Assembly (NCBI GenBank): GCA_028753945.1
Contig: JAPNXP010000018.1
Coordinates: 1,892,001-1,956,000 of the forward strand
Length of the DNA: 64,000 nt
From: Hexactinellida sp. DTS-2022
Lineage: Eukaryota > Porifera > Hexactinellida
Reading direction: 5' to 3'
Both the position numbers and the translations under genes were made by a program. Shown piece by piece: positions 11,232-22,916 of this stretch (positions are counted from its first letter, which is position 1; every line of letters starts with the position of its first letter). The notes below the pieces were generated by a model. That model ran no database searches. It had not been told where the DNA came from and saw only the letters and a list, made by a program, of their open reading frames with translations.

Positions 11232-12087
11232 CAGTACATAATAGATATAGTGATCATGGATATAGTGATATATTGGATATAGTGATAATTTTGTAGCTTT
11301 AGGTGCGTCCCCGAGCAAATCCCATACAAAATTTATTGGTTATAGTGATATCATTATTGGATATAGTGATAATTTGTAGGGCTGAAACGAATATACCGAA
11401 TATTCGAATATTCGTTCGAAATGATTGAACGAATATTCGTTCGTTTGCAAACGAATATTCGTTACGAAACGAATATTCGTTTGGACGAATATTAGATTGA
11501 AACGTATATTCGTTGACTAGTTTTGGGCAAGAACAAGACTTTTGTATAGGTTAGAGATATCGTAATTATAAATTCCCACTTAAACTAGCTGATTATTAGT
11601 TAACTTGTATATAATACACTTCGTAACTGTTATTATACCATTATAACTTGATCAAAAACCTATTTTCCAATGTATTTTGTCCCTAGAAATTGATTTAATG
11701 CTTAGTCATCCAAACGAACGAATATTCGAATATTCGTTCGTTTAGAAAAAGGTTCGTTCGTTACATTTCGAATATTCGTTTCAGCCCTAATAATTTGTGT
11801 ACAGATTATACAAGAATATTGAATTTTTGACCTTCCTTGGACCCCATAATTTCATATTTTACAGTATAAATATCGTTACCACTTGAATTTGATAAGGAAT
11901 TTGATTATTCTTTTCAGAATATAAGTATTGACAATGTATACAGACATATATTAGATGCGGTGATACAGTGGATGTAGTGATATAAAGGGTATAGTGATAT
12001 ATTGGATATAGTGATATATTGGATATAGTGATAATTTGGCCACAAATCAGATGTCCCCACCATTATCACTATATCCAATATGTACTG
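11232..12087. mobile_element. pogo/Tigger-like MITE hosting a hAT MITE
   Basis: The left end CAGTACATAATAGATATAGT and the right end (read inward) CAGTACATATTGGATATAGT are flanked by TA on each side (11230-11231, 12088-12089). The ends contain several direct copies of ttggatatagtgata. Removing the nested 413-bp hAT MITE and its 8-bp duplication leaves about 435 bp. TA target duplications and CAGT ends fit the Tc1/mariner-pogo group. The same hairpin motif recurs alone at 39720-39778. Confidence 0.8.
11377..11789 (+). mobile_element. 413-bp hAT MITE, perfect 8-bp TSD (copy B)
   Basis: TIRs TAGGGCTGAAACGAATAT are flanked by perfect direct repeats ataatttg (11369-11376 and 11790-11797). It is the same length as copy A and inverted relative to it. 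It sits inside the pogo-like element at 11232-12087, so it inserted after that element. Confidence 0.95.
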
Positions 12088-12479
12088 TAGCTCTAAAACC
12101 TAGGTGATGCAATATTTTTATAAAAAGTTTCTAAATCCACTAAAAGGCGTGACGTGTTTCACTTAATGACCTAGAACCATATATATGGATTTTGAAAAAA
12201 TATTCCATGTTCAAGAAATATAATGAATCATAGCCTACTCTATATATGGCCTGACAGTAACCTAGAAAATGTGGACCAAGGATGAAGGAGAAGATGGTAA
12301 TATTTATCCAACCACAATATTTAATATCTAGAATAATAATAATAATCAACCACATTAATTAGAAATATACTTGAAATATATACAATTATTGATCAGATTT
12401 TATTCAAAACTCTTCTATTGACGTAAAATCTCATGCTTTCAATTTCGCTTAGGTATTTTATTCATATTAGCTTCTATTC

Positions 12480-14254
12480 ATGCCTAACTCGTGTTCTGTC
12501 CCCGGTTGCAAGAGCAATTACAACCCACATGAGACATGACCATGTTCCTGTGTTCAAGATGCCTCAAAATCCACCAATCCTGAATCATGGTTGGACATGC
12601 GCTCTTCGTCGCGAGGATATCGGTGACCTGAAGGTGGTCTATGTATGTATGTATCAACCATTTTCAGAAAGAAGACATAGACTACACTTTCCAAGTCCCA
12701 AGAGGAGATGGTACTTTTACTGAAGTACGGCGAAGCCAAAGCTGAAGGAAGGCGCTGTACCAAGTTTACTGTCTGACTGCCCAGCATATTACTCATCCAA
12801 ACCTAACAAACGGAATCGCTTCTCATACGATGCAAAAGAGGATTAATTGATGAACCAAACACTACAACTCAGCTTGAGATCCGAGAGTCAAGAGAAAGAG
12901 AAGTTTGTGGTAACTCTCCACAGGACTTGAAAGATAAGTTAACCTTGATTTGTTTACTTAATAGTTGGTTGGTGTGGTTCCTTAAGTTCGGTTGTGCATC
13001 CTTTGAAGATGTATGTCAATTATATAACTCAGAAAGAACAAGTTTATCCAAGTTAGCTCCTCATTTGACTATGGAGTCATGTTTTCCGTCTAGCAATGAG
13101 CGTCAAAATGTCAAACTGGTTTTAAAAGTCGTTAACGAATTAACAATATCTGTGCTAACTATCCAGAACGAATTGCGTTATCCAGAATATAGAAATAATA
13201 CTCCTGAGCTTGTTGATACCCTTCTTACTGTTTGGAAATTATTCAACGTTAACACACCATTTAAAGGAAGATAATACTTATCCACCGATCATCGGCGTTT
13301 GTATTAAAAAACCTCGCTACTTTCTACCGATGATGTTTTTTATAAACATAAAAAAAACAATCGGTAGAAAGTAGCGAGGTTTTTTAATACAAACGCTGAT
13401 GATCGGTGGATAAGTATTCTCTTAAAGGAATACGTTTGAACGATAATTTCTCTAGACCTTTGACTTTTAATGACGAGCGATTTCGATTTTTGACTCGTGT
13501 AGTTTTGGTTAGATGCTTGGCAAACTTTACCAGAAAAAATTGGCAAACTTAGTAAACAAACATACACCAGTTTTAGACATGCTTGTATTGTCCTATCTTC
13601 AAATCCTTGAACCGAGCGTCGACTTAAACTTTCTAGCATATTAAACATATATACTGACCAACAAGACACTCCTTTCAATCTATTCAGTCATTTGTCAAGT
13701 CATTTTCTTGTCCGTATAGCGTATTCCACTACTGATGGTGAGTTCAATTTGGAGCCATTTCTTGATGAGATTAATGATCTATCAACAATTGATTGTGGTT
13801 CACAGTTGCTTCAATCATTAGCCTTTATTGCAGGCTATTCTGTCCATCAGTACCTGAAACAAACAAAACCGTGTCATGTCTGCTACATATGCTAACAGTT
13901 GATAAATAATTTCTCCTTGATTTAGACCTGGACTCTCAGTATAAACTTCTGCAGCTAAAGGACCGTGGCGGACTTAAATATCCATCTGAGCCAGTTTTAA
14001 ATTCCTTATTTGTTATATGGAAGACCTTTAGTGCCATCGAAAACAATAAAGAGCTGTTGGCGAAGCTTGTAAGTGGACCTTCTAGAAAAATACTAGTTGA
14101 ACTCACGTTGATGTATTTGGAAGATAGCGATAATCGTGATCCAAGTACAGTATTTGGAAGTCTACTTGTATTAGCTGAGGTGTGTTTTAGTGGGAAACAT
14201 CTTATCGAAGCTCGTCTTTACTGTAGCGAATTGCTTTCTTGCAAACAAAGTTAA
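12480..14254 (+). pseudogene. P-element transposase relic (THAP), truncated and frameshifted
   Basis: Translation from the ATG at 12480 begins MPNSCSVPGCKSNY, the C-x4-C start of a THAP zinc-binding DNA-binding domain, then shifts frame near 12530 and continues as VFKMPQNPPILNHGWTCAL. The catalytic RNase H-like core is mostly deleted. A later block (12927-13272) encodes SNERQNVKLVLKVVNELTI and TPELVDTLLTVWKLFNVNT, matching ERQNVNLALKIF and TPEFLDIIIKVWKIFNVNT in the 40.8-kb copy. After the hairpin MITE the reading resumes with LTFNDERFRFL. Further fragments (13692-13895; 14057-14254, with SGPSRKILVELTLMYLEDS) cover the C-terminus. Multiple stops and shifts make this a pseudogene. Within-window alignment to the other P-like copy gives high confidence in family assignment. 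Confidence 0.85.
13273..13418. mobile_element. Hairpin MITE inside P-element relic
   Basis: 146 bp formed by two ~59-bp near-perfect inverted arms (beginning aatacttatccaccgatcat) around a ~28-bp A/T loop. It interrupts the P transposase frame: homology to the 40.8-kb copy stops at VNTPFKG and resumes just after the hairpin. A half-copy of the same family lies at about 23045-23104. Confidence 0.85.
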
Positions 14255-14717
14255 GAATTATAACTCGCTGGTTCTTTCAAAAAGTATAGAAGCGTAAATT
14301 TAAGAAATTCTCTTAATTATGTGTCTACTTATTTGTATTTACCATGATTTGTACTACTCTGTTTATTCTTATTTCTATTATGTAGTTAAGTGTGTCGTGT
14401 GTCACTGCTAGAGCCAGAGAGAGAAAGAGGAGAGAGGAAAGAAAGCCAATAATTGTGTATTATTCACTGTATATTAATATTAGAAATTGTACTGTTTGTG
14501 TTTATTATTACTATTAAATTATGAAAATCCAATCACCCTTCTCATTACAGCTAATACTAGTCACGGGCTAGCAGGGCTGAGTTTGTTTACGACCTAGAGA
14601 CGTATAAAGAACTTAGTAGTTCAATATAGAAAACATTAAAACATTCAAATTTCCCATCTTCTTGTGCATCCCTGGTACATCCACTGTCAGGCCATATATA
14701 GAGTAGGCTATGAATTA

Positions 14718-15643
14718 ATAAATTTGGGCGAACGTTAAAAATTTTGTCAATAAACGTAATAATTTATCACAGAATTAACATGAATTGTCTAGAACATTAG
14801 GAGACTAGGTACATCATTTTTGATTATATTTACTTATATGGAGTTGAGTTAAGGTTAACTAGTGGTTTGTAATCATGTCTATATTTAATTTCTGAGGTTA
14901 TGGGTATTTAGAATTCAAAAACTTCCTTATATAGCAGTTTAATTACCAGTAACTGATCTCCATAAAAGTATTCCGTTTTGATAATGCCATTCAGTTTACG
15001 GAAACCGATAACTTATATGTCAATAATATTTCGCTAGAGTCTATCTAGCATAGTTTTCTAATTTCCACTCACATCCTGAAAATTTCCACTGTGCATATAC
15101 TCTTATAGACCTTATATAATAATTCTCTAGTGTTGATATTAATTGTAGAAAAGTGCTAGCTGACTAAATTTTCTCCGAATTTCGAAAAACTAACTAATTT
15201 ATTACAAAGGCGAGTCCATCAAGGTGTTTATAAGATTCGATTATCCAGTATATCTGGATATGAATCAAGTCTTCCCTATTATCTCCAGTCTTCCTCGAAT
15301 TTCAGTCAGCCACAAAATATTTTGAATCTTTCGTGGGGTGTTATCGTATATAAGTTTAAAGTTCCGGAAGATAAAGGCTAATAATTAGAGAAATTTGGGT
15401 GGTGAGCATAATAAGCAGTAATTTCACCGGGACAATAGAGTGAACAGTAATTACACCCATTCAGGAGCCTACTGTCTGGGTGTTTGGACGGATCAGTGGA
15501 GCGATACTATACACCCAGGCGGTAAGTGCAGATCTCTTGGACTCAAAACAACTGGGTTATAAATAGCCAACTCATTGTTATCATTTAATCTATATATGTA
15601 TGCTGGATTTCTGTACAAATTTATATGTCTACCCCTTAGAAAA
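14718..15643. other. No gene recognised
   Basis: AT-rich sequence between the P relic and the next MITE. No ORF, repeat pair or RNA gene could be supported. Confidence 0.4.
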
Positions 15644-15645
15644 TA

Positions 15646-15996
15646 CAGTCGAAACTGGGTTTTTTTGCCCCCATAAATGAATGGAAAAAGAGGCAAAAAA
15701 ACCCGATACGCAAAAAAACCCGTATTTAACAATATACAGTTCTATGTGGTTATGAAGAAACAAGGAGAAGCAAGGAGGCAAAATAACCCGATAAGGCAAA
15801 AAAAAACCCTAGGGCGCCGGCGGCACGGGTGCACCGGGTGCACGATGCACCCGTTGCTCCGGTCAATTTTTTTCTATTGCATGAAGGGGGAGTGCGGGTG
15901 GGCTTTGCACCCCCGGTTTTGGTTTATCGTGCACCCGTTGCCCCGGCGGGTCGCCTCGCCCCAGAAACCCGTGGCAAAAAAACCCGATTTCGACTG
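15646..15996. mobile_element. TA-flanked MITE with GC-rich core
   Basis: The left end CAGTCGAAACTGGGTTTTTT and the right end (read inward) CAGTCGAAATCGGGTTTTTT are flanked by TA on both sides (15644-15645, 15997-15998). The A/T-rich arms contain repeated aaaaaaacccg units. The core (about 15810-15960) is unusually GC-rich, with inverted gtgcaccgggtgcac motifs. The 161-codon ORF at 15677-16162 runs through these repeats and out of the element, so it is not a gene. TA duplication fits the pogo/mariner group. Confidence 0.85.
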
Positions 15997-15998
15997 TA

Positions 15999-18240
15999 AC
16001 TGTTTTCCTACAAAAAGATGGGTCAGGTTTTCATACCTGCCAGCATTTCAAGGATTTCGCTCTTTGTCCAAGCTTACAGGGATATATTCAATTTGTCCAT
16101 GGATTTTTAGTTGGAACAAATCAACTGTGTTTGCCTTCCATGTTGTATTTTGTTTATATTAGTAGATATCAAGTGTATCGAGAGAAGAATAATTTTCAAG
16201 TGTAGAAAGAATGAACAAATACCCAAAATCTGTTTCCATCTAAGGGTATGAATGACACTGTCTGGCAGGTATGGGAAAGGATCAAATTTGTAAGCTTAAC
16301 ATAATAAAGTCGAGATTCCACGAAACCAATCTATAAATATAATAATTTAAATTTAATAATCGCCAAAAAGGGGGTGTAGCGACACCTCTGATACTGGTGG
16401 GAGATGTATTTCCTTATTTTCCGTGCATATTCACCTGGGCTGAAGAAGCCTTAATTCTACAACAACTTAGATACAATTCATTGTGGATCCCATAAATGTA
16501 TTATGAGCTATTACTAACATAGCATGAAAACATTAGTTCGCGTAGTGTTTAGGAATTTATTCCCAAGATTGTAATTAGTTATTGTAAAAGTTTTGTGGAA
16601 TATACTCCTTTAGAAGTTTTGTATTTGTAGTTATTTGTGACAAATGTTTGATAGAATATGTGTTTTTTATGTGGAGATTATTTTAATACTTTTATTACTA
16701 GAATAAAGGTGATAAGAAACGAATATTGAACTAATGGTACTATGTGCTTAGAAAGTAAACGTACTGATTATTATTTTATATGACAAAAGGTTGATACAAA
16801 GTTCTGAGAATGAAATTCTAATTAATAGGAATAGTGATTGTGGTGAGTTTATCTCGAACTCAGAGAGTTGGTTAATATTAGTATATTAACAATTTTAATC
16901 GTATAACTTAATTTATTAGTAATTGGACTAATGTTTTGATGAAAAATTTAAAGACTTAGTCTCAATGTGTGGTTTGAAGTTTGTAAATTTTAGTTTGAAA
17001 AACTTACTTTAAAAAAAGGTTAATAGTCCTTTCTTCAAAGCTAGATCTACTCGATATTTGACAATTCAAAACACAGATGAACAGAGTGCATATAGTCGAA
17101 TTCTATCTTATCACTGAGAGTATTAAAATTGGAGAAATATCAGTGAATTATTCGGTTAGTCAAATTTATATTAAACTTTAATAATTAGGCCAGGTAAATT
17201 AATTAATTGATTATCGTCCGGATTTTTTCAGAAAATAAGGACGGCCTATGGGACTTTATTTGTATTTTTATTTCCATTAATATGCAAATTACATTATCCT
17301 ATGCCAAACAATATATATTAATAATTAATTAAATTAGAAAATCACATGACAATGCCCAAATAATTAAGTAATGCCCTAAAACACAAGACAGATTAAAATT
17401 GAACATAGGAGTAATTTACACAAGTTTACAGCTATTATCTGAACGATTATGTTCATAAAATAATACTTAAATATATCCGGACGGGGGGAAAATTGGGACG
17501 GACGGGGATGATAAACAAGTTATTTATTTTATATGGCCTTATAGTAATAAGGGCATCCGTTTTGGAAATTACTTCTCCAAAATGACAAGATTGTATATGG
17601 GAAGTTAAATCTGAATGGAAATCTAAGAAGAGGTTTCCAGTTTATGCATGGCAGATATAACAGTAAACCCAGCATAATTCAGTTATCTAGTTCCTGAATC
17701 CCCAAAGAAGGCTACGGTTTGTATATCGATCGGGATCCTTGGGACGCAGTGCCCCAATCTCCCTATTGTAACCATGTCCCCTCTAAAGTGCCTAAAAATT
17801 CCCGTTAATCAATATTATCTTAAGATGGCAGAAGTGTTGCGATCAAAAGAATTGCAATTGGTTTTTATAGTTGAATTAATCGATATTTCCGCAAAATAAC
17901 ACAGGCAATCGCTGTACAAAGATTCGCTCAAAAAATGGATAACTGTCATCCATATTCCTTAAGGCTGTAAATATATTTGTGCCCGCATTGCGCGCCGATT
18001 GTGTTCCCTCCTATTATATAATCCGGACGAGAACCCTGGTTAGTGCGGGTTGTTGCGTAACAATGTGGGTTGGTGCGCATTCATTTGGTTATAGCCCTGT
18101 TTTTTTCGGGGCGGCGGCGGGACGGATCAATCACCAATGGATGCGGGGCGTATATGGGACCCGCATACGATCCGCGCAGAGGTCTAGTATCAATAGATGA
18201 AAAAGAAAATAACTCCCAAATTGTTGCTTGTGTGTCTTAT
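15999..18240. other. No gene recognised
   Basis: Mostly AT-rich unique sequence. A GC-richer island at 17979-18190 has a 73-codon open frame with repeated ggttggtgcg-like phrases but no family resemblance; a transposon core is likelier than a gene. Confidence 0.35.
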
Positions 18241-18670
18241 AACTGCTAGATAGTAAATTTCAATAGCATCCCCCCCAAGCTAATGAGTGGGGGGAATATA
18301 TCCCCCCATCCCCCCCCCGGGATCTACGCCCCTGCCCATGCCTGAACTAATTATCCAAATATCCGTCTGTGATAATAAGGCTGTGCTCTTGTTATATTGA
18401 AATTACACTGGTCTCGAGTATGTCACCAAAGAAATGATTCTGAGATGTCATTTCCTAATTCTACTCATTGAAATAAATACAAGAATCCCGATTAATGTAT
18501 ACTTGTAAATAATCTTTCTCATGCTTATAATTAATTCTCACTCGTAAAGGCTCTTCGAATAATTATCACTTTGATATTTGTTTTGTATTTACTAAGTAAT
18601 GATTTTTAACTCTCCATTTTAATTCTCCATCCCCCCCCAGAAAAATTACGGATCTACGCCCCTGGGCATG
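18241..18670. repeat. G/C-run element ends (ctacgcccctg family)
   Basis: Two copies of gatctacgcccctg next to C-runs (about 18250-18335 and 18630-18665), with gggggaatatatcccccc between, look like terminal parts of a MITE family. Related ends recur near 24830-24895 and 50900-50930. TIR pairing and TSD were not resolved. Confidence 0.4.
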
Positions 18671-18761
18671 GGTAATAAGCCTATGTACAAATCGTTGCAC
18701 CTACAGGTAATAAAGAAATATTAGGACACATGAAGAATGATTCTATGAACACTAGATAAAT

Positions 18762-19197
18762 ATGCCAGGGGGGGCAAACATTATATTGGTGTTAGATCTA
18801 GCAGTTGACGTTACAAAAACTATGCGATAAAGATGAAGCTTTCTAGTATTAAAATGCTTTGGCTAGTGTAATTCGTTTCAGTATAAGTGTAGATTTACAT
18901 CTTATACAAGCGAGCGAGAAAAAAATTTGAGGTGTCTAGGGATCTTGACCAATGTGCAGGGCAAAATTGGAGCCTCGTACAGGTATATGACTCAAATGGA
19001 TTGGAAAATGTGAACTCATTAAATTGAATTCAATAGCATCAATGAATCAGAGGAATAAATAGTTCAATATATTTTACCAGGGGGGGGCATTGCCCCGGGG
19101 CGAGGATTTCTAGAAGGGGGGGCATTGCCCCGGGGCGAGGATTTCTACCAGGGGGGGCATTGCCCCCTATGCCCCCCCCGTGGCGACGTCCCTGCCT
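18762..19197 (-). mobile_element. Partial hAT-type element (gacgtcgccac family)
   Basis: The right end gtggcgacgtccctg matches the right terminus of the fuller copy at 21852-22916, and much of the interior aligns with it (shared acattatattggtgttagat and gagcctcgtacagg). The left terminus is missing. Near the end, a 35-bp G-rich unit containing gggggggcattgccccgggg is tandemly repeated about 2.5 times (19077-19170). Confidence 0.75.
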
Positions 19198-19198
19198 G

Positions 19199-20015
19199 AT
19201 ATGTACTGTAGCTCTAAAACCTAGGTGATGCAATATTTTTTATAAAAAGTTTCTAAATCCACTAAAAGGCGTGACGTGTTTCACTTAATGACCTAGAACC
19301 ATATATATGGATTTTGAAAAAATATTCCATGTTCAAGAAATATAATGAATCATAGCCTACTCTATATATGGCCTGACAGTAACCTAGAAAATGTGGACCA
19401 AGGATGAAGGAGAAGATGGTAATATTTATCCAACCACAATATTTAATTTCAAAAAAATAATAATAATCAACCACATTTATTAGAAATATTCTTGAAATAT
19501 ATACAACTATTGATCAGATTTTATTCCAAACTCTTCTATTGACGTACTATCTCCTCCTTTTTAATTTCGCTCTGGTATTTTATTCATATTAGCCAGTCAA
19601 GAGAAAGAGAAGTTTGTGGTCAATTCTCTACGGGACTTAAAAGATAAGTTAACCTTGATTTATTTACCTAATAGTTGGTTGGTGTGGTTCCGTATTGAGA
19701 GTAACATAACGTTTGTTCTCGCTAAAACGGCTGAATAAATATCTCCATAGATTTGTACATTGAAATTAATGCTTATTTATCCACCTCAGCCTAAGTGCAG
19801 CTCGCCCTTATTATTAATATTAAATTATGAAAATTCAATCACTGTTCTCATTACAGCTAATACTAATTACGGGCTAGCATGGCTGAGTTATATTACGACC
19901 TATAGACGCATAAAGAACTTAGTAGTTCAATATACTGAACATTAAAAAATTAAAATTTCCCATCTTCTTGTGCATCCCTGGTACATCTACTGTTAGGCCA
20001 TATATAGAGTAGGCT
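19199..20015 (+). mobile_element. Internally deleted P-like derivative (copy 3)
   Basis: 19199-19585 repeats 12079-12470 almost base for base, including the flank outside the P TIR. 19593-19690 corresponds to about 12887-12985, and 19790-20015 to about 14490-14710. TIRs lie at 19353 and 20015. The transposase is essentially gone. Because the copied segment includes copy 2's left flank and there is no matching duplication on the right (attaacta), the segment probably arose by duplication of the 12-kb locus, not by an independent insertion. Confidence 0.75.
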
Positions 20016-20201
20016 ATTAACTATATTAATCATAATGTAGTACATTATGAACCTATACCATAGGTGGATTTAGGGGTACGAGGCATTCAATTCTTCATAG
20101 ATGTTACAATTTAAACTAAATAAATAGTTAACCAAGAGAATTTCCTTCATTAATTACTAATCAATTGTCTAATCTGGAATGTTGAGGTATTAAAAAAGTC
20201 T
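20016..20201. other. Flank of palindrome array
   Basis: The last ~30 bp before the array resemble (inverted) the flank of the second array at 26.7 kb. Otherwise unremarkable. Confidence 0.5.
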
Positions 20202-20281
20202 AGGCGCTAGCGCCTAAGCTCCAAGGCGCTAGCGCCTAAAGTACACGGCGCTAGCGCCTAAGCTACTAGGCGCTAGCGCCT
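20202..20281. repeat. Array of four GGCGCTAGCGCC palindromes
   Basis: Four perfect copies of the GC-rich palindrome ggcgctagcgcc, mostly extended to aggcgctagcgcct, separated by 7-10 bp spacers (aagctccaa, aaagtacac, aagctact). Flanking sequence (actaaactacttaaactta on the right) is shared in inverted orientation with the array at 26629-26709, so the array is part of a dispersed repeat. Confidence 0.9.
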
Positions 20282-20652
20282 ACGTATATACTACCAGGGG
20301 ACTTACTCACTAAACTACTTAAACTTAACCTTAGGTTATAACGAGTTTACTTAGCATCATAACAATTACACCAATTTCGCATTTGTAACTTTATAGTGTA
20401 GAATTAGTGAAATTATTTTTGATGGTTTAATTAAATTCAAGCACTCGCATAATTCAATGAGTGACAACCACAAGGTGAGAATATGCAAATGGGGTTCTTC
20501 GTTAGGAGATAACTTTGTGTTCTTTGGTAGCAGCCGGACATGTTGCGTGCATTGCCATAACTCTGACCACGACAATCCGAATGGATATTCATGATTTCTT
20601 CAGGCGATAGATATCGTAAATGACAGTGTCTGCCTAAATAAGCAGAATCTGG

Positions 20653-20948
20653 CAGGGATTGATACAGAAATTTTTCCTGGGGGGGGGGAACTTTCCTCGA
20701 AAAAGACTGTTCCCTTGGATAAAGGAGCAGCATATACATGTATAGGCCAAAACAAATGTATTTAGTTGGCATAATCATTCTATGCTTTAATCCTGTTTAT
20801 ATTAGCAATTACTTATCCTTTATTTAATAACTATGAGACAAAGTTAAGCAATTCCTGGGATAGCGGCATCTTTCCTGGGAGGGGGGGGGGACTTTTGTTG
20901 GGGGGGGGGGGGAATCCCAAGCCCCCCCCCCCTCTGTATCACACCCTG
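20653..20948. mobile_element. MITE with 5-bp TSD and G-runs
   Basis: The left end CAGGGATTGATACAGA and the right end (read inward) CAGGGTGTGATACAGAGGG are flanked by perfect 5-bp repeats tctgg (20648-20652, 20949-20953). Long G and C homopolymers lie inside. Related to the MITEs at 24088-24320 and 25109-25341, which have gtatg as a 5-bp duplication. No coding capacity. Confidence 0.8.
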
Positions 20949-20953
20949 TCTGG

Positions 20954-21851
20954 TGTTCCATTGGGCAATAGTGAAAAAGTTGACGTTCCTCGAAAACATT
21001 AACATGAACTAAATCTCCACAATCCCCGACGAATTCACTCTATGATTGAAATGAAAGATAATGAGCCTGTCATAGTTTCCTTATTATTTTGACTCATGAA
21101 CTTTCCTTAGGTGTTTTTGTAATATTGGATCATAATGTCAAATATCATAAAGTTTGAACTCGCAAAGTTCCGGATTTGGTTGAGTTTGGAGATTATAGCT
21201 GATGAATGAATACTTGTATGTCAAAACTAAACGACATGACAAAGAAAAAAAAGAATTGAGACTTGACTGAACACTAACCACTCACGCTTTAGCTTTCAGT
21301 TGTTTGGTTTCGTGTATTGAAAGAATAATAATAGGAAAAATTTGACCTTGGGAAGTGTTTTGGAAAGTTTCGAGTTAAGGAAGATGGCCTAACTGCACCA
21401 ATTCGTTAATTCTTGAGTACTAGGAATTTCGGAGATTGTTCCTATATCATTATGGTTTACTCCCAATTGTCTCCAAATTACTGAATCATATTTCCTGGCC
21501 ATTTCTCAACAAGATCAATGATATTTCCTGGATATTTATCTAGTGTTCATAGAATCATTCTTCATGTGTCCTAATATTTCTTTATTACCTGTAGGTGCAA
21601 CGATTTGTACATAGGTACGATGGATGCAGCCAAGTACCGAAGTAAATTCAGTCTTATATAGAAATTACTACATGTGGGTAATAGTTGGAAGATAAAGTGA
21701 TTTGTCAGTGGATCGATGAATTCAGAAAACTTAACTATTTCGTGCACTAGTTGCATGAAAACATAACGATCAGTCTATCTGGAAAGATTCATTACTGGGT
21801 TAGACTTTGAGTTGTTTCAGCCTCAATTATTAAAAGTTAAAGTGCCATTCA
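20954..21851. other. No gene recognised
   Basis: AT-rich; two short ORFs lack family resemblance. No paired repeats found. Confidence 0.4.
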
Positions 21852-22916
21852 CAGGGATGTCGCCAGGATTTTTAATCAAGGGGGGGGCATATAAATTTCC
21901 AGGGGGGGAAACATTATATTGGTGTTAGATCTAACAGTTGATGTTACCAAAACTAGGCAATTGAGATGAAACTTTCTAGTTTAATGTTTTCTAAACTATG
22001 AAAAGTAACCTACAAAAATCAAATATAGTAACAAGAATTTAGCAATTCTAGCATATACTACAGAAAATTTACTAGCTATAATGACAGGTAAAAGTCAATT
22101 TTGACAGGTAAAAGTTCTAAAGTAAAGGTGTATTGGGTTTGTAAGTTTGAACCAAAATTGCCAAATAAAAATAGGAATATCTTATAAGGTGAAACTAGAT
22201 TATTAACAGTCTATTCCTGTCAACCGTATAGGGATTTCAACCATTTTGTTTGTTCTGTCCAGGCGCTCAGGGATGTAATAAATTTGTATCTGCATTGCTA
22301 GTCTGGAAAATCTTTGATTGTCTGTCGAATAATACCTAAAAAATGCCTACACCTTCAAAATGTAGCAGTTTGTTTTGTGTAAATTAGCAATCCCTATTCA
22401 AGCGTACAATAATTCGCTGTACAGTCTATATAATTCAATATTATCTCCGATTCTAAATGATTATTTTGGATTATGTCAAATTCAATATTAATAAATAACA
22501 TGATCGTATATCTTGACACACATAATACATTGCTTTGGTAAGTGTAATTTGTGTCTGTATAGTGCAAATTTACTTCTTAGAAGAGCGAGAGCAGCGAGCG
22601 AGAAAAAGATTTGGGGTGTCCAGGGATCTTGGCCAATGTAAAGGGAAAAATTGGAGCCTCGTACAGGGATATGACTCAAATGATTGGCAAGTGTGAATTC
22701 ATTGAATTGAATTTATAGCATTAATGGATCAGAGCAATGAAATACAGCCAACTCCGCTTAATAGAGCCACCTCGGGACCAGCTTATTTTGACCCGATTAA
22801 GCGGAGAAACCGATTAACCGGTGGCTCTATTAAGCGGAGTTGACTGTAGTTCAAATTGTTTTACCGGGGTGGGGGCATTTCCCTCTAGCCTCTATGCCCT
22901 CGTGGCGACGTCCCTG
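21852..22916. mobile_element. Non-autonomous hAT-type element (gacgtcgccac family)
   Basis: The left end CAGGGATGTCGCCAGG and the right end (read inward) CAGGGACGTCGCCACG, with flanks gccattca and cccattcc (6 of 8 matching, a plausible decayed 8-bp TSD). G-runs occur inside both ends. It lacks a transposase, and a TA-type MITE inserted later at 22746-22846. Relatives are at 18762-19197 and 59971-60718. Confidence 0.8.
22746..22846. mobile_element. 101-bp TA-flanked MITE (pogo-like)
   Basis: The inverted ends are CAGCCAACTCCGCTTAATAG and, read inward from the right, CAGTCAACTCCGCTTAATAG, with TA on both sides. It consists almost entirely of the two ~30-bp TIRs. It is nested in the 21.9-22.9 kb hAT-type element, hence younger. 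A lone related end is at about 32534-32560. Confidence 0.9.

Larger units (their letters stand above)
12231..14709 (+). mobile_element. Decayed P-like element (copy 2)
   Basis: The TIRs tagcctactctatatatggc (12231) and its complement ending at 14710 form 28-bp perfect inverted repeats with tgacagt inside. Flanking 8-mers atgaatca (12223-12230) and atgaatta (14710-14717) match at 7 of 8, the 8-bp duplication expected of P elements. The element contains a THAP-type transposase relic and a later hairpin MITE. Its TIRs differ from those of the P-like element at 40.5 kb, so they are separate families. Confidence 0.8.

Noticed and set aside
12140-12355. 71-codon ORF repeated at 19262-19474
   Set aside because: The repetition is due to duplication of a P-element end and its flank; the frame spans the TIR and no protein constraint is visible.
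15677-16162. 161-codon open frame
   Set aside because: It starts in the A-rich arm of a TA-flanked MITE, crosses the GC-rich core and runs out of the element; low complexity and repeats explain the openness.
20202-20281. CRISPR-like spacing of short repeats
   Set aside because: The repeats are 12-14-bp palindromes with 7-10-bp spacers in a eukaryotic transposon setting, with no cas genes; this is a palindrome array, not CRISPR.
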